Source: Nageia nagi
Taxonomy: Eukaryota > Pinophyta
Direction of reading: 5' to 3'
Assembly: GCA_050084985.1 (NCBI GenBank)
Contig: JBITNC010000001.1
Coordinates: 28,148,001-28,212,000 of the forward strand
DNA length: 64,000 bases
How positions within the stretch are numbered: position 1 is the stretch's first letter; each line of letters opens with the position of its first letter. Position numbers and translations under genes: made by a program. The notes under the pieces are model-generated. The model made no database searches, was not told the DNA's origin, and worked only from the letters and a program-made list of their open reading frames with translations. Positions 43,421-54,833 of the stretch are shown here, piece by piece.

Positions 43421-45815
43421 AGCTTTCAAAATTTTAAAAATCCCTTAAATAAAATAAAATATATACGAGGATTCAAGGATACTACTTATGATCTCTTTAT
43501 GTTGGACTTGGGAACTCAATTCTAGCACCAACATGCTCAAGTAAAGCATCATCATTTTGAAACATATCAATGGAAATTGGAGCATTCAAACATAGGAACC
43601 AATATGAAAATGAATCACTTTGAATCATACATATTACACTAAAAATATCATATAAGAATGTCTCATCATCCTCTACATCCTCAACCAAAGGCTCATTAGT
43701 AGAAGGCTCTTCATACCCAATTTCGATAATCATTTTTTGTTATCCCAAATATTGAGAAAGAAGGAATTTCGTATTGATTATTTCCCAATCCTTTACTCCT
43801 ATAAACATATTTGTTCAGATAATTTATAATGAAATCATAATTTAGGTTCATATCTTCCAAATGCAATTTTATTCTCTCGTTCATTGCTCCTTTAGATTAT
43901 TCTACCTTTGACATCTCTGATTTTGGTGTTATTTATATAGGAAGTCACTACCATTACACCAAAATAGACCTTTAAGGACACTTTTTAAATTAGTATTAAA
44001 TACCTTTACCAATGGTTTTTTAATAGTTGTATACCTATGTGTTATTAAAAATTTGATACTTTACAACAATAGTTCAAAACACTGTAAAAAATTACCTTAG
44101 TTTATACTTAGGACAATAATAAAAAATTATCTTAGGGTATTTTAGGGTTATTATTAACCATCGTAACAAGATATTTTACGATATTTAAAAACCATAGTAA
44201 AATAACCTAATATGATAGTGCCAATTGTCCTCCCAATGTATTTTTTGACGTTATGTAATTGCCTTAAATTAACAAAATATGATGGTTTATGATCACTCCA
44301 AAAGAACGTAAGATGGTAGTTATTAGTCATCATCTTACTATTACTTATAAAAAATGACACATTATCTCATGGAAAATAATGATTACAAATATCCCTAGAT
44401 CAGGATTTCTTAAGGAAGCTAAAAATCCTTTTTTTTTAGTGAAATGCAGCAAAAAGATAGAATCTCATGAAATGCAATGATCACGAGATATGTATATAAT
44501 AGGCATGGTTTAAAGGCTTTATAGTTTTTTCAAAAAATGCAAATGATTACTTTCATACTAGATTCAATAATCATTGCAAGTATGCAATGCAACTTCATTG
44601 TTTATATATGATATATAATAATTATTATTACAAGTATGTGGTAACTACCATTATGCAATACATTTTTCTCTCAAAAATGGTTGCACAAGAAATTATTGTA
44701 AGGGATGCCAACTTTTTTCACTACTTCAAGGATGGATGATGTTCATGTGGTGATTGCTAGTAATTGACCAAAGGGTATTTATTATAAAAATGGAATTAAA
44801 CTTTTTATAAAAAATGGTTTGTTTTAGGAAAGTTTTAACTATAGTGATCTTATCGTTGTTTTGTAGGTAGGCAATCATACAAGCACAATCTCCTCGGGAA
44901 TTCATCCCAACCTATTATTAGATTGGAAAAAAACTTTAAATCTTAAAGGGTGATTTTAAGGCTATAGTTTTTTTATAAGGGTATATTTATTAATGGGTTT
45001 TTTATACAAGGGCCCAAAACCTATTTTTACAAAATATCATCATATTTTGAATACAATATCAAGATGAAACAAAATTGCAGTAATTATATATATTTATCCT
45101 AGTTCTTAGCATTAGAGCATGGGGTATTGATGTTACTACGATCACCACAGTCTTCTTCCTCGTTTAGAACTCTCACAAAACTATCAAAATTTATATTATT
45201 ATTTATTACATGTCTTGAATTGCTTAATTCCTTGAATGTTTGTAAGGTTGTCATATATGCTTACATGAATTCATAATATTTTTGTATCGGTTATTTCATA
45301 TGGATGTACTCCTTTTTTACAACTACTATCACTTCCCATAGCTTTCCCCCCAACTTCCTCTTTGCATAAACATCATCATAGTGAGCTCTTATTTTCTATC
45401 ACACTTCATTCTTTCGAAGAAGAATCATAATCTACCTCATTGTATTTCGTTTTGGGCCTCTCCATGCTATGGACCTACATCTCCAAGCTCCACACTGCTT
45501 GCTTCCCTTTTGAATCCTATGAACCAAATGAGATCCCACTTATAATGTGGCTTCTACCCATGAAGTGCACATCCTCCCCTTTTGAGGGAAAGTATTTGTA
45601 AAAAGTTGATCCTCTCAAATGACTAGAGGACTCGTATGAATATAAGAGGATAACACTTAGGGATGATGATAGTGGAGGGTGAACTATATAGGGAATTAAG
45701 GAAGGTGGGCATATCAAGGATGGGGAAGTGATGGTGGTGGCTAAAGAGGGGAGGAGGGAAGGTTATTAAGAGGAGATGGGTTAAGGATAAATTATTATCG
45801 AGGAACTACAAATAT
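43421..45815. other. Intergenic DNA left of copia element A
   Basis: Includes a minus-strand open frame 43497-43733 with an acidic stretch (EDVEDDETFLYD) and no known family, a possible CACTA-type element (43946-44441) and, on the minus strand at about 45110-45260, a short coding-like stretch with TFKELSNSRHVINNNINFDS. None could be assigned. Confidence 0.4.
43946..44441. mobile_element. Possible non-autonomous CACTA-type element
   Basis: The left end CACTACCATTACACCAAAAT followed by AGACCTTTAAGGACACTTTT resembles CACTA terminal sequences. The right end in reverse complement starts CACTAAAAAAAAAGGATTTT. No 3-bp target duplication matches (agt left, aaa right) and terminal identity beyond CACTA is weak, so this is a tentative call. 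Confidence 0.3.
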
Positions 45816-46320
45816 TGTTGGAATGTATAATGCATTATTGTAAAGGTTGTATTAAATCTTTTATGTAAATTCACTAATATTTAAGGGTATCATTTGATAC
45901 CTTAAGTATTTAAGTGAATATGATAATGTAACTTATCCTACACTCCATGTTATGAACATGCCCCTTAGGTAAAAGGATGTGCATGTCATGCTTTTGTACA
46001 TTGGATAAAAGGTGATCTAAAAAGGGATTTTGGCCTATAAATAGAAGGCTCCCTCATTGCGATCATACACCAATTGTGGAGTAAAGTTATGCTATAGGAT
46101 AGAAGTGTAGGAGTTGAGATTAGGAGGATTGTGAGAGAGTTTTATTTGTGATTGAAGTAAAGATCTAGTTAGTGGATGTACTCCTAGTTGGAGGAACCAC
46201 TTTACATCTTGAGTTACTTTATGAGATTATCTTATGTGTCAATTTGTTATATGTGAATTTGAGAGCTTTCATGTGATCTTGGTTGTTTAGTATTGTTCTT
46301 GTTATAGTTCAATTCACACA
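45816..46320 (+). repeat. 5' LTR of copia A
   Basis: 505 bp, TGTTGGAATG...TTCACACA. Same family as 54332-54828 and 58266-58764; it contains GGCCTATAAATAGAAGGCTC, a likely TATA box (CTATAAATA) at about 46034-46042. Confidence 0.9.
46034..46042 (+). promoter_or_regulatory. TATA box in 5' LTR of copia A
   Basis: CTATAAATA inside TTTTGGCCTATAAATAGAAG. The same block occurs in element B near 58489 (CTATAAATA) and, as CTACAAATA, in the 3' LTR of A near 54553. Confidence 0.6.
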
Positions 46321-46322
46321 TT

Positions 46323-46334
46323 TGGTATCAGAGC
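46323..46334 (+). promoter_or_regulatory. Primer-binding site (initiator tRNA-Met), copia A
   Basis: TGGTATCAGAGC two bases after the LTR end; this is the standard plant copia site complementary to the 3' end of initiator tRNA-Met. Confidence 0.9.
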
Positions 46335-49300
46335 TTGGTGTGGAAGCTCCTCTTCTTAAAGGTATTCTTTCCTCATCTTACACTTCATCGTTGAGGTAAA
46401 CTAAGAGAAGGTATCAATCCCTTTCCTCTTGGTTATTATTCTTTATTCTTGAATCATGCTACTAACATAATATTCGCTATGTGTTAGTTCTCTTAAGCAT
46501 AAAATGACTAACAAAATTGCAAAAATTGTTAGTTAATTCTAACCTCCTGTGATACTTGCAATTTTTTCTTAATTACTATAAGTTTTTAAGAGAAGGGGTT
46601 ATTACACAAATTTTGTGTAATATTACAAAGATAATATTACAAAATAGTTTAAAATGCAATTTTGTTTAGCATTTTTTATTAAATACTAACCTTTTTTTGT
46701 TAGGTGTTTTTTTTTTCAAAAAGGGTTAATGAACAAATTGCAATTTTTTTTTTATGATATAATGTCATATTTCAAAATACATCTTTTTTGAATATGCATT
46801 TTTAAAAAAATGTAGAAATGTCAAGGTTTAAACTATTTTGTTAATATTTTTTTCTTATAATACATATATATTCAAAAAGGCTGTCTCTCTTCCCTCTATG
46901 GTGACTTAGCAGTGGTGCCACCAAAAATGGCTCTCACTTGTTTAGCACCAGTGCCAAAGTTCACTCAACCTTGCTCCCCATCATGTCCATGCGAGAGGAG
47001 AGATGAAGAGGGCCATTCATCCCAAACCAAGCTCAACCCTTGCCCAATTGTCTTTTCTCCTTTACGACCTTCTTACAATGTCACAGCCTCCTTTCTTCCC
47101 TGCATGATCTTTTCCTTTACATATTGATAGGCTTTTTTTTATCTTTGCATATTACTTGCAACCTTGCAGGTCTCTCCTCCACACGGTCTTCCTTTTCTGC
47201 ACTATTACTTTTGCAAAACATTTTAACCCCTCCTCTACACACATTTTATTTGCATGACCTCGCAACCTCTCACTGCTCACAGCTTTGTGCCCATGTGATT
47301 GGCAATCATCAATCTCCTTTCATGGTGTGGCTAGTGACCATCAACCTCCACCACCTTGCCCATCAATTTTTTTCTCTTCCTTAAGTGCTATGTCGCTCAG
47401 TTCCCACCCCAACCTCATCGAGTGAATGGGTTGTAGGCATCACTTCTTTAGTTAGTAGGTCCCTCTCATCCCTCCTTGTTGCATAGTGATAGACTCCATA
47501 CTAAAACCATTTTTAACTACGTTTGCATCATTTTGGTTTGACCTGCCTTTAAACAATTCCCAGGCCTTGTGTATTCTTTCACATTTTTCATAGATGGCTA
47601 TCAGGGCATTCACAACCACAACATACGATGAAGAACCATTTTTAACTACTCTTTAATGGATGTCCATACTAAAACCTTTGCCCCCCCTAACACCTACTTT
47701 GCAACCTATCCAAGCTTGGCCCTGTTGCTCAGACCTTTCCTATCATGCTCAGACCTATTGCTCTCCATGTGAAACATTACAATGTAGACTACTTCAATGG
47801 CCTGTCTGCAAAATCAAGGGAGCTCAACAACTCCCTGGCGAGCCTTTTCTCCCTACATGGCCCCTTGCTCATGGCTCCTTGCTTTAGTCAAGGTTCATTT
47901 AATTTTTTTAACTTTCTTGCATGTTAGGGGAAACTTATTTAATACACATAAGAAATACTAACTCTTTTTGCAAAACATATACTCCAAATTTAATGCATAT
48001 GCACTTGCCCATTATAAGTTGCATTTAATATGTCATCATTACTTGCTCTCATTTTTTATGGAAATGAGGTAAATATAATGGGAATTTTTTAAATACACAT
48101 ATGCTTACATAATTTTTTTAATATTAAGAGGAAATATGTTTACTTATTCTTTGTTAAGAAAAAATGAAGAAATTTTTATATAGGAGTATAATTTTGCCTT
48201 AGTGATACCTCAGAAGTATGGTAATTTTTTTTTTGGCAAAATGATAATTGTTTAGTGTAAACATTTTGTTTACTAAAGTAAAACTAGCAATTTTGTTTAA
48301 CCTAAGTATCTATTGAAGAGATAATGTAGCCTAAAATTTTTAAGTGAATAGGAGGGATGAATTTTTATGTGTTTTTTGCTTAAAAATATTAGAGTTTTTT
48401 TTTTTATGAATAAATGCATGTCTAAATTTTTTAAATCTCTCTATGCACTCACTTTCTTATGCAAAGTTAATGGATTAACTTATGCAAACTATGGAATGCT
48501 ACATGCTTCTTGGAATAATATTACTTAATTTAATGGAATAATGTATACTCATGCTTACTACTTAAATTGCATGTTATGCTTAGTACTTGAATTTTATGCA
48601 TGCTTAATACTTATTTGTTAAGTTAATGCATGTTTATGCTTAAAAGATCCATGTTTAGTATTTAAATGTTTAAGTTAATTTTTTAAGTTAGATGTTTAAT
48701 ATTTTTTTTAATAATGCATGCTTATTACTTAAAATCTTAAGTTATGATGCAAACTACTTCCTTATGCAAGAATGGATTTGTGCAAAATTTGGATTGCTAT
48801 AATGATGTCCTTTATGGGTTAGCAAACAAAACCCATTGGACACTTAGGTTTCAAGTTATGAATGGATGATAATTAATTTTATGCTCTTTTACTTCATGTT
48901 TCACATCTTACTTTATTTACTTATGCAAAAATCATAAACATTGATATGAGTAGCCCTTAAAATGAACACATCTGCATGTACATTTTGCAACATGACTTAC
49001 TTGGGGAGCCATGAGGTGAGGACAGGCAGATTGGATCCTTTAAGTTCGATGATCCAAGTGGTGAAAAGTTCATATTTCTTAATTGCCCCTAAGTCTTCTA
49101 ATGGTCTGGACATAACTCTATTAGGTGGACAGGCATGTGTGTAGTGATACCACATGTCCGCATGTCCATTCAGAGATTATCTTAATAACCTAGAAGGAAA
49201 ACTTGAAATCTAATCAACATCAATAATTTGGTCGATCCAATAAATATCAAAACTTTGAAAAATAGCTAGTACTTCTCCTTGTGAGAATGTATTGCTACCC

Positions 49301-49579
49301 AAGAGGAACTAATTGAGGATTGGTAGTACTTGGGCTCCTCTTATGTGGGCATCCAAGTGAAACCTTAATTTTAGATAAGAAAACAAGCTCAACAATGTCA
49401 CTCCACATCTACAGTTCTTGAGATGAGAAATGTATTTAGGTACATGGGTTATTATTTGAATTGTAAAATATTTTCATTTATGAATCAAATCAAGCATGTC
49501 TTTAGTGTTAAATGTAACATGTATTATTTACTTGGTTTATTGAAAACACATGCATATTATTTCATATTTTTTGTAGCAA
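46335..49579 (+). other. Long leader of copia A, about 3.2 kb
   Basis: Between primer site and gag there is no recognisable retroviral gene. The distal part (about 48200-49580) is conserved in element B (60000-61411), including TTGGGGAGCCATGAGGTGAG, while the proximal part has diverged. Short frames such as 46912-47127, 47040-47384 and 48962-49144 are not preserved as open frames in B. Confidence 0.6.
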
Positions 49580-50524
49580 ATGGGAGAATCCTTTTTACCC
49601 AAATACATACTTTATGGTTTCAACTATGGGATTTGAAAACCTCATATGAAAACCAAATTACAAGCAAGAAAGCTATGGCAAATAGTGAATAAGAAAATGG
49701 TACCTCCTACAGATGAGAAGGCACTAAAGACTTACAACATAAAAAATGAGTTAGTAACCTCCATGATTTACCATGTACTTTTAGATGATGTGCTCCTGAT
49801 GATATCCTCTTCAACCTCAGCAAAAGAATCATGGGATAAGTTAAAGCAAATCTACCTTGGTTCAAACTTTTCAAGAAGGTTTACCATTCTCCAAAAGTTA
49901 CTTCAATCTCATCAAGGGGAAGATGAAAATGTGGTTATATACTTGAATAAAATCATTAACCTAAGGACCCAATTTGTTGCTTATGGGTGCAATTGGATTA
50001 ATGATGAGTTTATGGTCTTCATCATTCTTCAAGGCCTCTCTTCAAAGTTTGGAAACTTTGTAACAATTATGGAAATAAGGCTTGATGATGAAGAAGAAAT
50101 CTCCTTTGAGAACCTGTCTAGGTACCTATTGAAGCATAAAGAAACTCTTAACAATAAAAGGTTGATTTCTTCTCCTAAATATAATAACATTGCTCTTAGA
50201 CCAACCAAAACTCCTTTTAAGAAGAAGTTCAACCATCAAAAGAAATCTCACCCTTCTTCCTCCAAAAGGTTTGAGAAAAGAGGCAGTGGTTACAACAGCA
50301 ATAAGAATAATAAAAACAACAACCATAGTAGTAGGAACAATGGTAAAAACATTCATTTCAAGCAAAAAAATGGAAAAGGCAAAGTAAACACTCCTTATCT
50401 TAAGGAAAAGTTTGATGGCAATTGTAACTATTATGGCATTCAAGGTCACAAAGAAGTTGATTGTTACAAAAAGAAAAGAGGGAAAAAGTATAAAGCTAAT
50501 GGAAATGTAAAGAACTACAAATGA
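49580..50524 (+). pseudogene. Copia A gag
   Basis: The ATG at 49580 (MGESFLPKYILYGFNYGI) is followed after 18 codons by TGA, where Trp is expected, and then an open frame of 292 codons (49646-50524). It reads MKTKLQARKLWQIV, then AKESWDKLKQIYLGSNFSRR and FTILQKLLQSHQGEDENV, the UBN2/copia Gag region. A Lys/Asn-rich stretch and a zinc-knuckle-like NCNYYGIQGHKEVDC follow. The knuckle should be CX2CX4HX4C; the second Cys is Tyr here and in element B. The frame ends with TGA at 50522-50524, and pol text continues in the same frame. Confidence 0.85.
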
Positions 50525-53445
50525 AAGAAAAATATTTATGTTGGTTTTATTATGACACTCTACTCCATGTCTCGCACTTTTTCATCATAATGGATTGTTG
50601 ACTCTGGTTGCACTAATCACTTATGCTTTGAAAAGGAAGAATTTAAGAACTTTCACAAGTATAAAAAAGATGTGGTTGTGATAGGTAATAACTCCATATT
50701 TGAAGTCCAAGGAATTGGGAATTTGTTAATTTATGAAAAAGATCTTGAAAATGTTCTCTATGTTCCTAAGTTAAGGATGAACCTTCTCTTCATGATCCAA
50801 GTTGCTAGAAAAGGGTACTCTTTTGAGTTTGACTCTCATTCCTAGTGCATTAAGAAAGGACTTAGCACATTGGTTAAAGGATCAGTAAAATGTAACCTAT
50901 ACATTATGGATCAAGTTCCATCAAAGATGTGTCTTACTTCTAATGTGTGTTCTAAAGGTAATATTTAGCATCATCATTTAGGGCACCTTAACTACAAGAG
51001 TATTCAAATCATGAAAGACCAAGAACTTGTGGAATGTCTGCCTTATATGTCTCCTTCAGTTGGTCTATGTAAGAAGTGCATTCTTGGTAAGATGCATAGA
51101 TAAAAGTTTGAAAAAATATAAGGCAAAAAGGGTATCTGAACCTCTTCAACTTATGCATTTAGATTTGATGGGTCTATTTTAGACTAAGTCACTTGGAGGA
51201 GCATCTTACAGCTTAACTTTCATTGGTGACTTTATTAAGATGACCTTTGGGTATCTACTTGAGCACAAAGATCAAAACTTTGAAATTTTTAAGGTTTTTA
51301 AGGCCTTTGTTGAGAATCAAACTAACTTTAAAATCAAGATGTTGAGATTAGATAATGGAGGAGAATATTGTAAGTATGGAATCAAGAGACAATTTATGAT
51401 TCCTTACAATCCTTAGCAGAATGGTGTTATTGAACAAAAAAATAGAATAATCATGGAGATGGATAGATGCATGTTTGGTAATCTTCCTAAGTTCTTATAG
51501 GGTGAAGCTGTGAGCACTGCTATTTACACCTTGAATAGGTATCCTATAAAATTCATTCAGAGAAAAACTCCTTTTGAGGTATTATTAGGAAGAAAACCTA
51601 ACATTTCTCACCTTAGGGTGTTTAGTTGTGAAGCATTATCCTATATTGTTTATGAGAAAAGGAAAAAGTTGGACAAAAGAGCTAAAAAATGCATCTTTGT
51701 AAGTTATAACAGTTAGCATAGAGGCTATAGGCTTTACTCTCCATCTTATAAAGCAGCGTTTATTTCAAAAGATGTAAAATTTAATGAATGTCCTAAAGAA
51801 TATTTTTATAATGAGGATGTTGATGTTAAGAGGACTCTTCAGTTGCACCTAACTAGTTCGATATTGATATAGATAAGTCACCTTAGGAACAAAATTCTCC
51901 AACATAAAGGATAACTAGGAGCATGACCTTGAATGAATTCTTAATTGCTAAGATTAACAACAAGCATGAGCCCTCAACCTTCAAAGAAGCTTCTAAGCAT
52001 GAGTGCTAGAAGGAAGCCATGAAAGTGGAGTTAAAGGTGTTTATGAAAAATAAAACTTGGGACTTGGTTCTTTATTTTAATGAGAAGAATATGATTGGCA
52101 ATAAGTAGATCTACAAGGTCAAGTTCAATTTAGTTGAAGATATTAAAAAATACAAGGCAAAGTTAGTAGCTAAAGGTTTTGCTCATAAATACAATGTAGA
52201 TTATGATGAAACCTTTGGTCCCATGGCAAAGATGCCTACTGTAAAGATTATCCTTACTCTTTCTACAACTCAAGGATAGAAAGTTTTTGAACTTGATGTT
52301 AAAAGTGCATTTATCAATGGTGACTTAGATGTAAAAATCTTCATGAATCAACCAGAAGGGTTTATTATGGAGGGCAAAGAGTACTTTATGTGTAAACTAA
52401 AGAAGTCATTATATGGACTTAAGCAAGCACCTTGAGCTTGGTATAAAAAGATTTCAAAGTACTTTGTAAACATTAAATTCTCCAAGTGTTTTACTGACTC
52501 CCATCTATATGTGCTCAATCAAGGGAAAGACATGGTCTTGATTATCCTTTATGTGGATGATCTTTTGATAACTGTGAATAATGATGAAATCATTCAAGAG
52601 TGCATATCCAAACTTAATGTAATGTTTAAAATGATTGATCTTGGTCTCTTGCACTATTATTTTGGAATACAAGTGTATCAATAGAAGGATTATACTTACC
52701 TCAATCAATTTAAGTATATATCAGACATATTGTAAAAGTTTAGAATGAAGGAGTGTAGATATGCCGAGATCCTAGTCTCTTATGGAATCACTATTTCTCT
52801 GAGCTCCAACTTTTAGTTAGCTGATGCTATAGCTTACAGGTAATTAATTGGTAGTCTTTTGTATTTGACTATATCCAAATTAGATATTACCTTTGTAGTG
52901 AATCTGATGGCATGATTCATGCAAAAATCATATGTTAAGCATCTTAATGCTATTAAGCAAATCTTGAGATATGTTGCAAGGACTAAGGATCTTCCTCTCA
53001 AGTATTCTAAGTTGCCTTCATTTGTTCTCTCTTGATTCTTAAATTCTAACTATAGGGGAGATAAAGATGATAGGAAATCAACCTGTACGTATATGTTTAG
53101 CATTGGTTCAGGTGCTATCTTTTGGGCTTCCAAGAAGTAACCTACTATTTTTCTTTCCACCATAGAAGCTAAATACTATGTCATGTCTGTTGTAGCCCAA
53201 AAAGCGTTTGGTTAAGGCATCTATTGAAAGAAATTAGATACGAGCAAGGTGGCTCATCATTGATTTCTTTAGATAATTAATCGATTATTTCTTTAGATAG
53301 GACTCTTGTGTTCCATTAGAGAATAAAACGTGTAAAAATCCATTTCTATTTTATCAAAGAGAAGGTTCTTGATGGCATCATACACCTAGAGTATTGTACA
53401 TCCACCTTAAACTCTGTTGATTTATTCACCAAGCCCCTCTGAGAA
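50525..53445 (+). pseudogene. Copia A pol (protease, integrase, reverse transcriptase, RNase H), degenerate
   Basis: In one frame: protease WIVDSGCTNHLCFE (about 50592); pre-integrase/HHCC HHHLGHLNYKSIQIMKD with LCKKCILGK; integrase LMHLDLMG, LRLDNGGEY and NGVIEQKNR, carrying the D, D and E; GRKPNISHLRVF; RT with YKVKFN, KGFAHKYNVDYDETFGPMAK, FELDVKSAFINGDL, KKSLYGLKQAP and the active site LYVDDLL (about 52548-52568); RNase H with DDRKSTCTYMF, FWASKK and STIEAKYYVM. Frame-preserving stops occur at many sites (for example S-stop-W, NI-stop-HHH, FL-stop-GEAV, NP-stop-QNG, NK-stop-IYKVK, QG-stop-KVFEL, AP-stop-AWYKK). Most can be explained by a C-to-T or G-to-A change in a conserved Trp, Gln or Arg codon. 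Confidence 0.88.
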
Positions 53446-53663
53446 TCTTAATTCTGTAAGCTTATTGATGCTATCAGGTTGGTGAAGTTGCCCTTAAGGG
53501 GGAGTGAAATTTGAATTCTTATGTTAAATTCATGTTTGTGATGACAACCTCACCCTTAGGAGGATTTTATGCTATATAGTGTTGATTTTGTTTTACACCT
53601 TCATGGTAAGTTTGCTTTGCATGAGGAACTTGTACAAATTTTTAAAGCAAAATATTAGCCAAT

Positions 53664-53876
53664 CTAACACTATTTAGTTATCCATGTGTGAGGAACTTTT
53701 ATGTGTCTTTTGACATTATTCAGTTATCCATATGTGAGGAACTCGTATGTGCATGCTCTATTTTGGTTAATTTGGTACTGTTCAGTTATCAATGTGTGAG
53801 GAACACTTATGTGTCTTTTAGCATTATTCAGTTATCCATATGTGAGGAACTTGTATGTGCATGCTCTATTTTGTAA
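53664..53876. repeat. Tandem repeat in copia A 3' region
   Basis: Two units of about 105 bp, each made of two related halves, built on TTCAGTTATCCATATGTGAG followed by GAACTTGTATGTG. They lie between the end of pol and the polypurine tract. A single related GAGGAACTTGTA occurs at about 53622. Confidence 0.75.
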
Positions 53877-54321
53877 TGATAATAAACACATGTCTTATAT
53901 ACAATAGGTGACTATGAGTTTTTGGCATGACATATTTTGATGACTTATAGTGCACCATTAATTAGTTTATGATGGCATTATGTGATTCATCTATCCTTGT
54001 TGAGATTAATATGTTACATCTAACTGATCTTGTTATTTGAGCAGGTTATGACTTGTAGGTTCCTTTGAGATTGTAGGTTACTTACCTCAGGTATGTAAAA
54101 TCTTGGAGACTCTTCATGACCTTAAGTTGGATGACTACTTCATGTACATTGAAACTGGTTGTGGTTAATGATTGTATTTGGCAAAGTAGTGAGTCTCAAA
54201 TTAGATTTTTCTTATTTCATAATTATGTAAAAAAATTTCATTTTTATTGTATCTATTTGAAGGAGAACTCTCTTACTTTCTCTTCTTCTTCTCTCTTATT
54301 CGCTCTATCTCAATATTGCAT

Positions 54322-54331
54322 GAAGGGGGAG
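54322..54331 (+). promoter_or_regulatory. Polypurine tract of copia A
   Basis: GAAGGGGGAG directly before TGTTGGAATG, the start of the 3' LTR. Confidence 0.8.
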
Positions 54332-54828
54332 TGTTGGAATGTATAATGCATTATTGTAAAGGTTTTGTAATAATCTTCTATGTAAATTCACTAATACTTC
54401 AAGGTATCTTTTAATACATTAAGTATTTAAGTGAATATGATAATGTAACTTGTCCTACACTCCATTTCATGAGCATGCCCCTTAGGTAGAAGGATGTGCA
54501 TGCCATGCTATTATACATTGGATAAAAGGGTGATCCAAAGAGAGATTTTGGCCTACAAATAGAAAGCTCCCTCTTTGTGATTACACACCAATTATGGAGA
54601 AAAGTTATGCCATAGGATAGTGGTTAGGAGAAAAGAGTAGGAAGATTGTAAGAGTTCATATTTGTTAAGAAGAGAGATCTAGTTAGTGGATGTACTCCTA
54701 GTTGAAGGAACCACTTACATCTTGTGTTATATTTGTGAGATTATTTTGGGTGATAGTTAGATGTGATTGAGATATTTCATGTTATCTTGGTAGTTTAAAA
54801 TTATTCTTGTTATAGTTTAATTCTCTCA
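54332..54828 (+). repeat. 3' LTR of copia A
   Basis: 497 bp, TGTTGGAATG...TTCTCTCA. Differs from the 5' LTR at many positions by eye, so the insertion is not recent. Confidence 0.9.
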
Positions 54829-54833
54829 AATGT

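Larger units (their letters stand above)
45816..54828 (+). mobile_element. Ty1/copia retrotransposon A, full length, 9.0 kb
   Basis: LTRs at 45816-46320 and 54332-54828, flanking 5-mers aatat and aatgt (four of five), a primer site for initiator tRNA-Met, and a polypurine tract. Internal order is a long untranslated leader, gag, then protease, integrase, reverse transcriptase and RNase H, the copia order. Gag and pol share one frame. Pol has about twenty in-frame stops, so the copy is dead. It inserted beside or into an older copia element whose pol resumes at 54834. Confidence 0.9.

Noticed and set aside
46323-46334. tRNA gene fragment
   Set aside because: The 12-base match to tRNA-Met is the retrotransposon primer site; no cloverleaf surrounds it.
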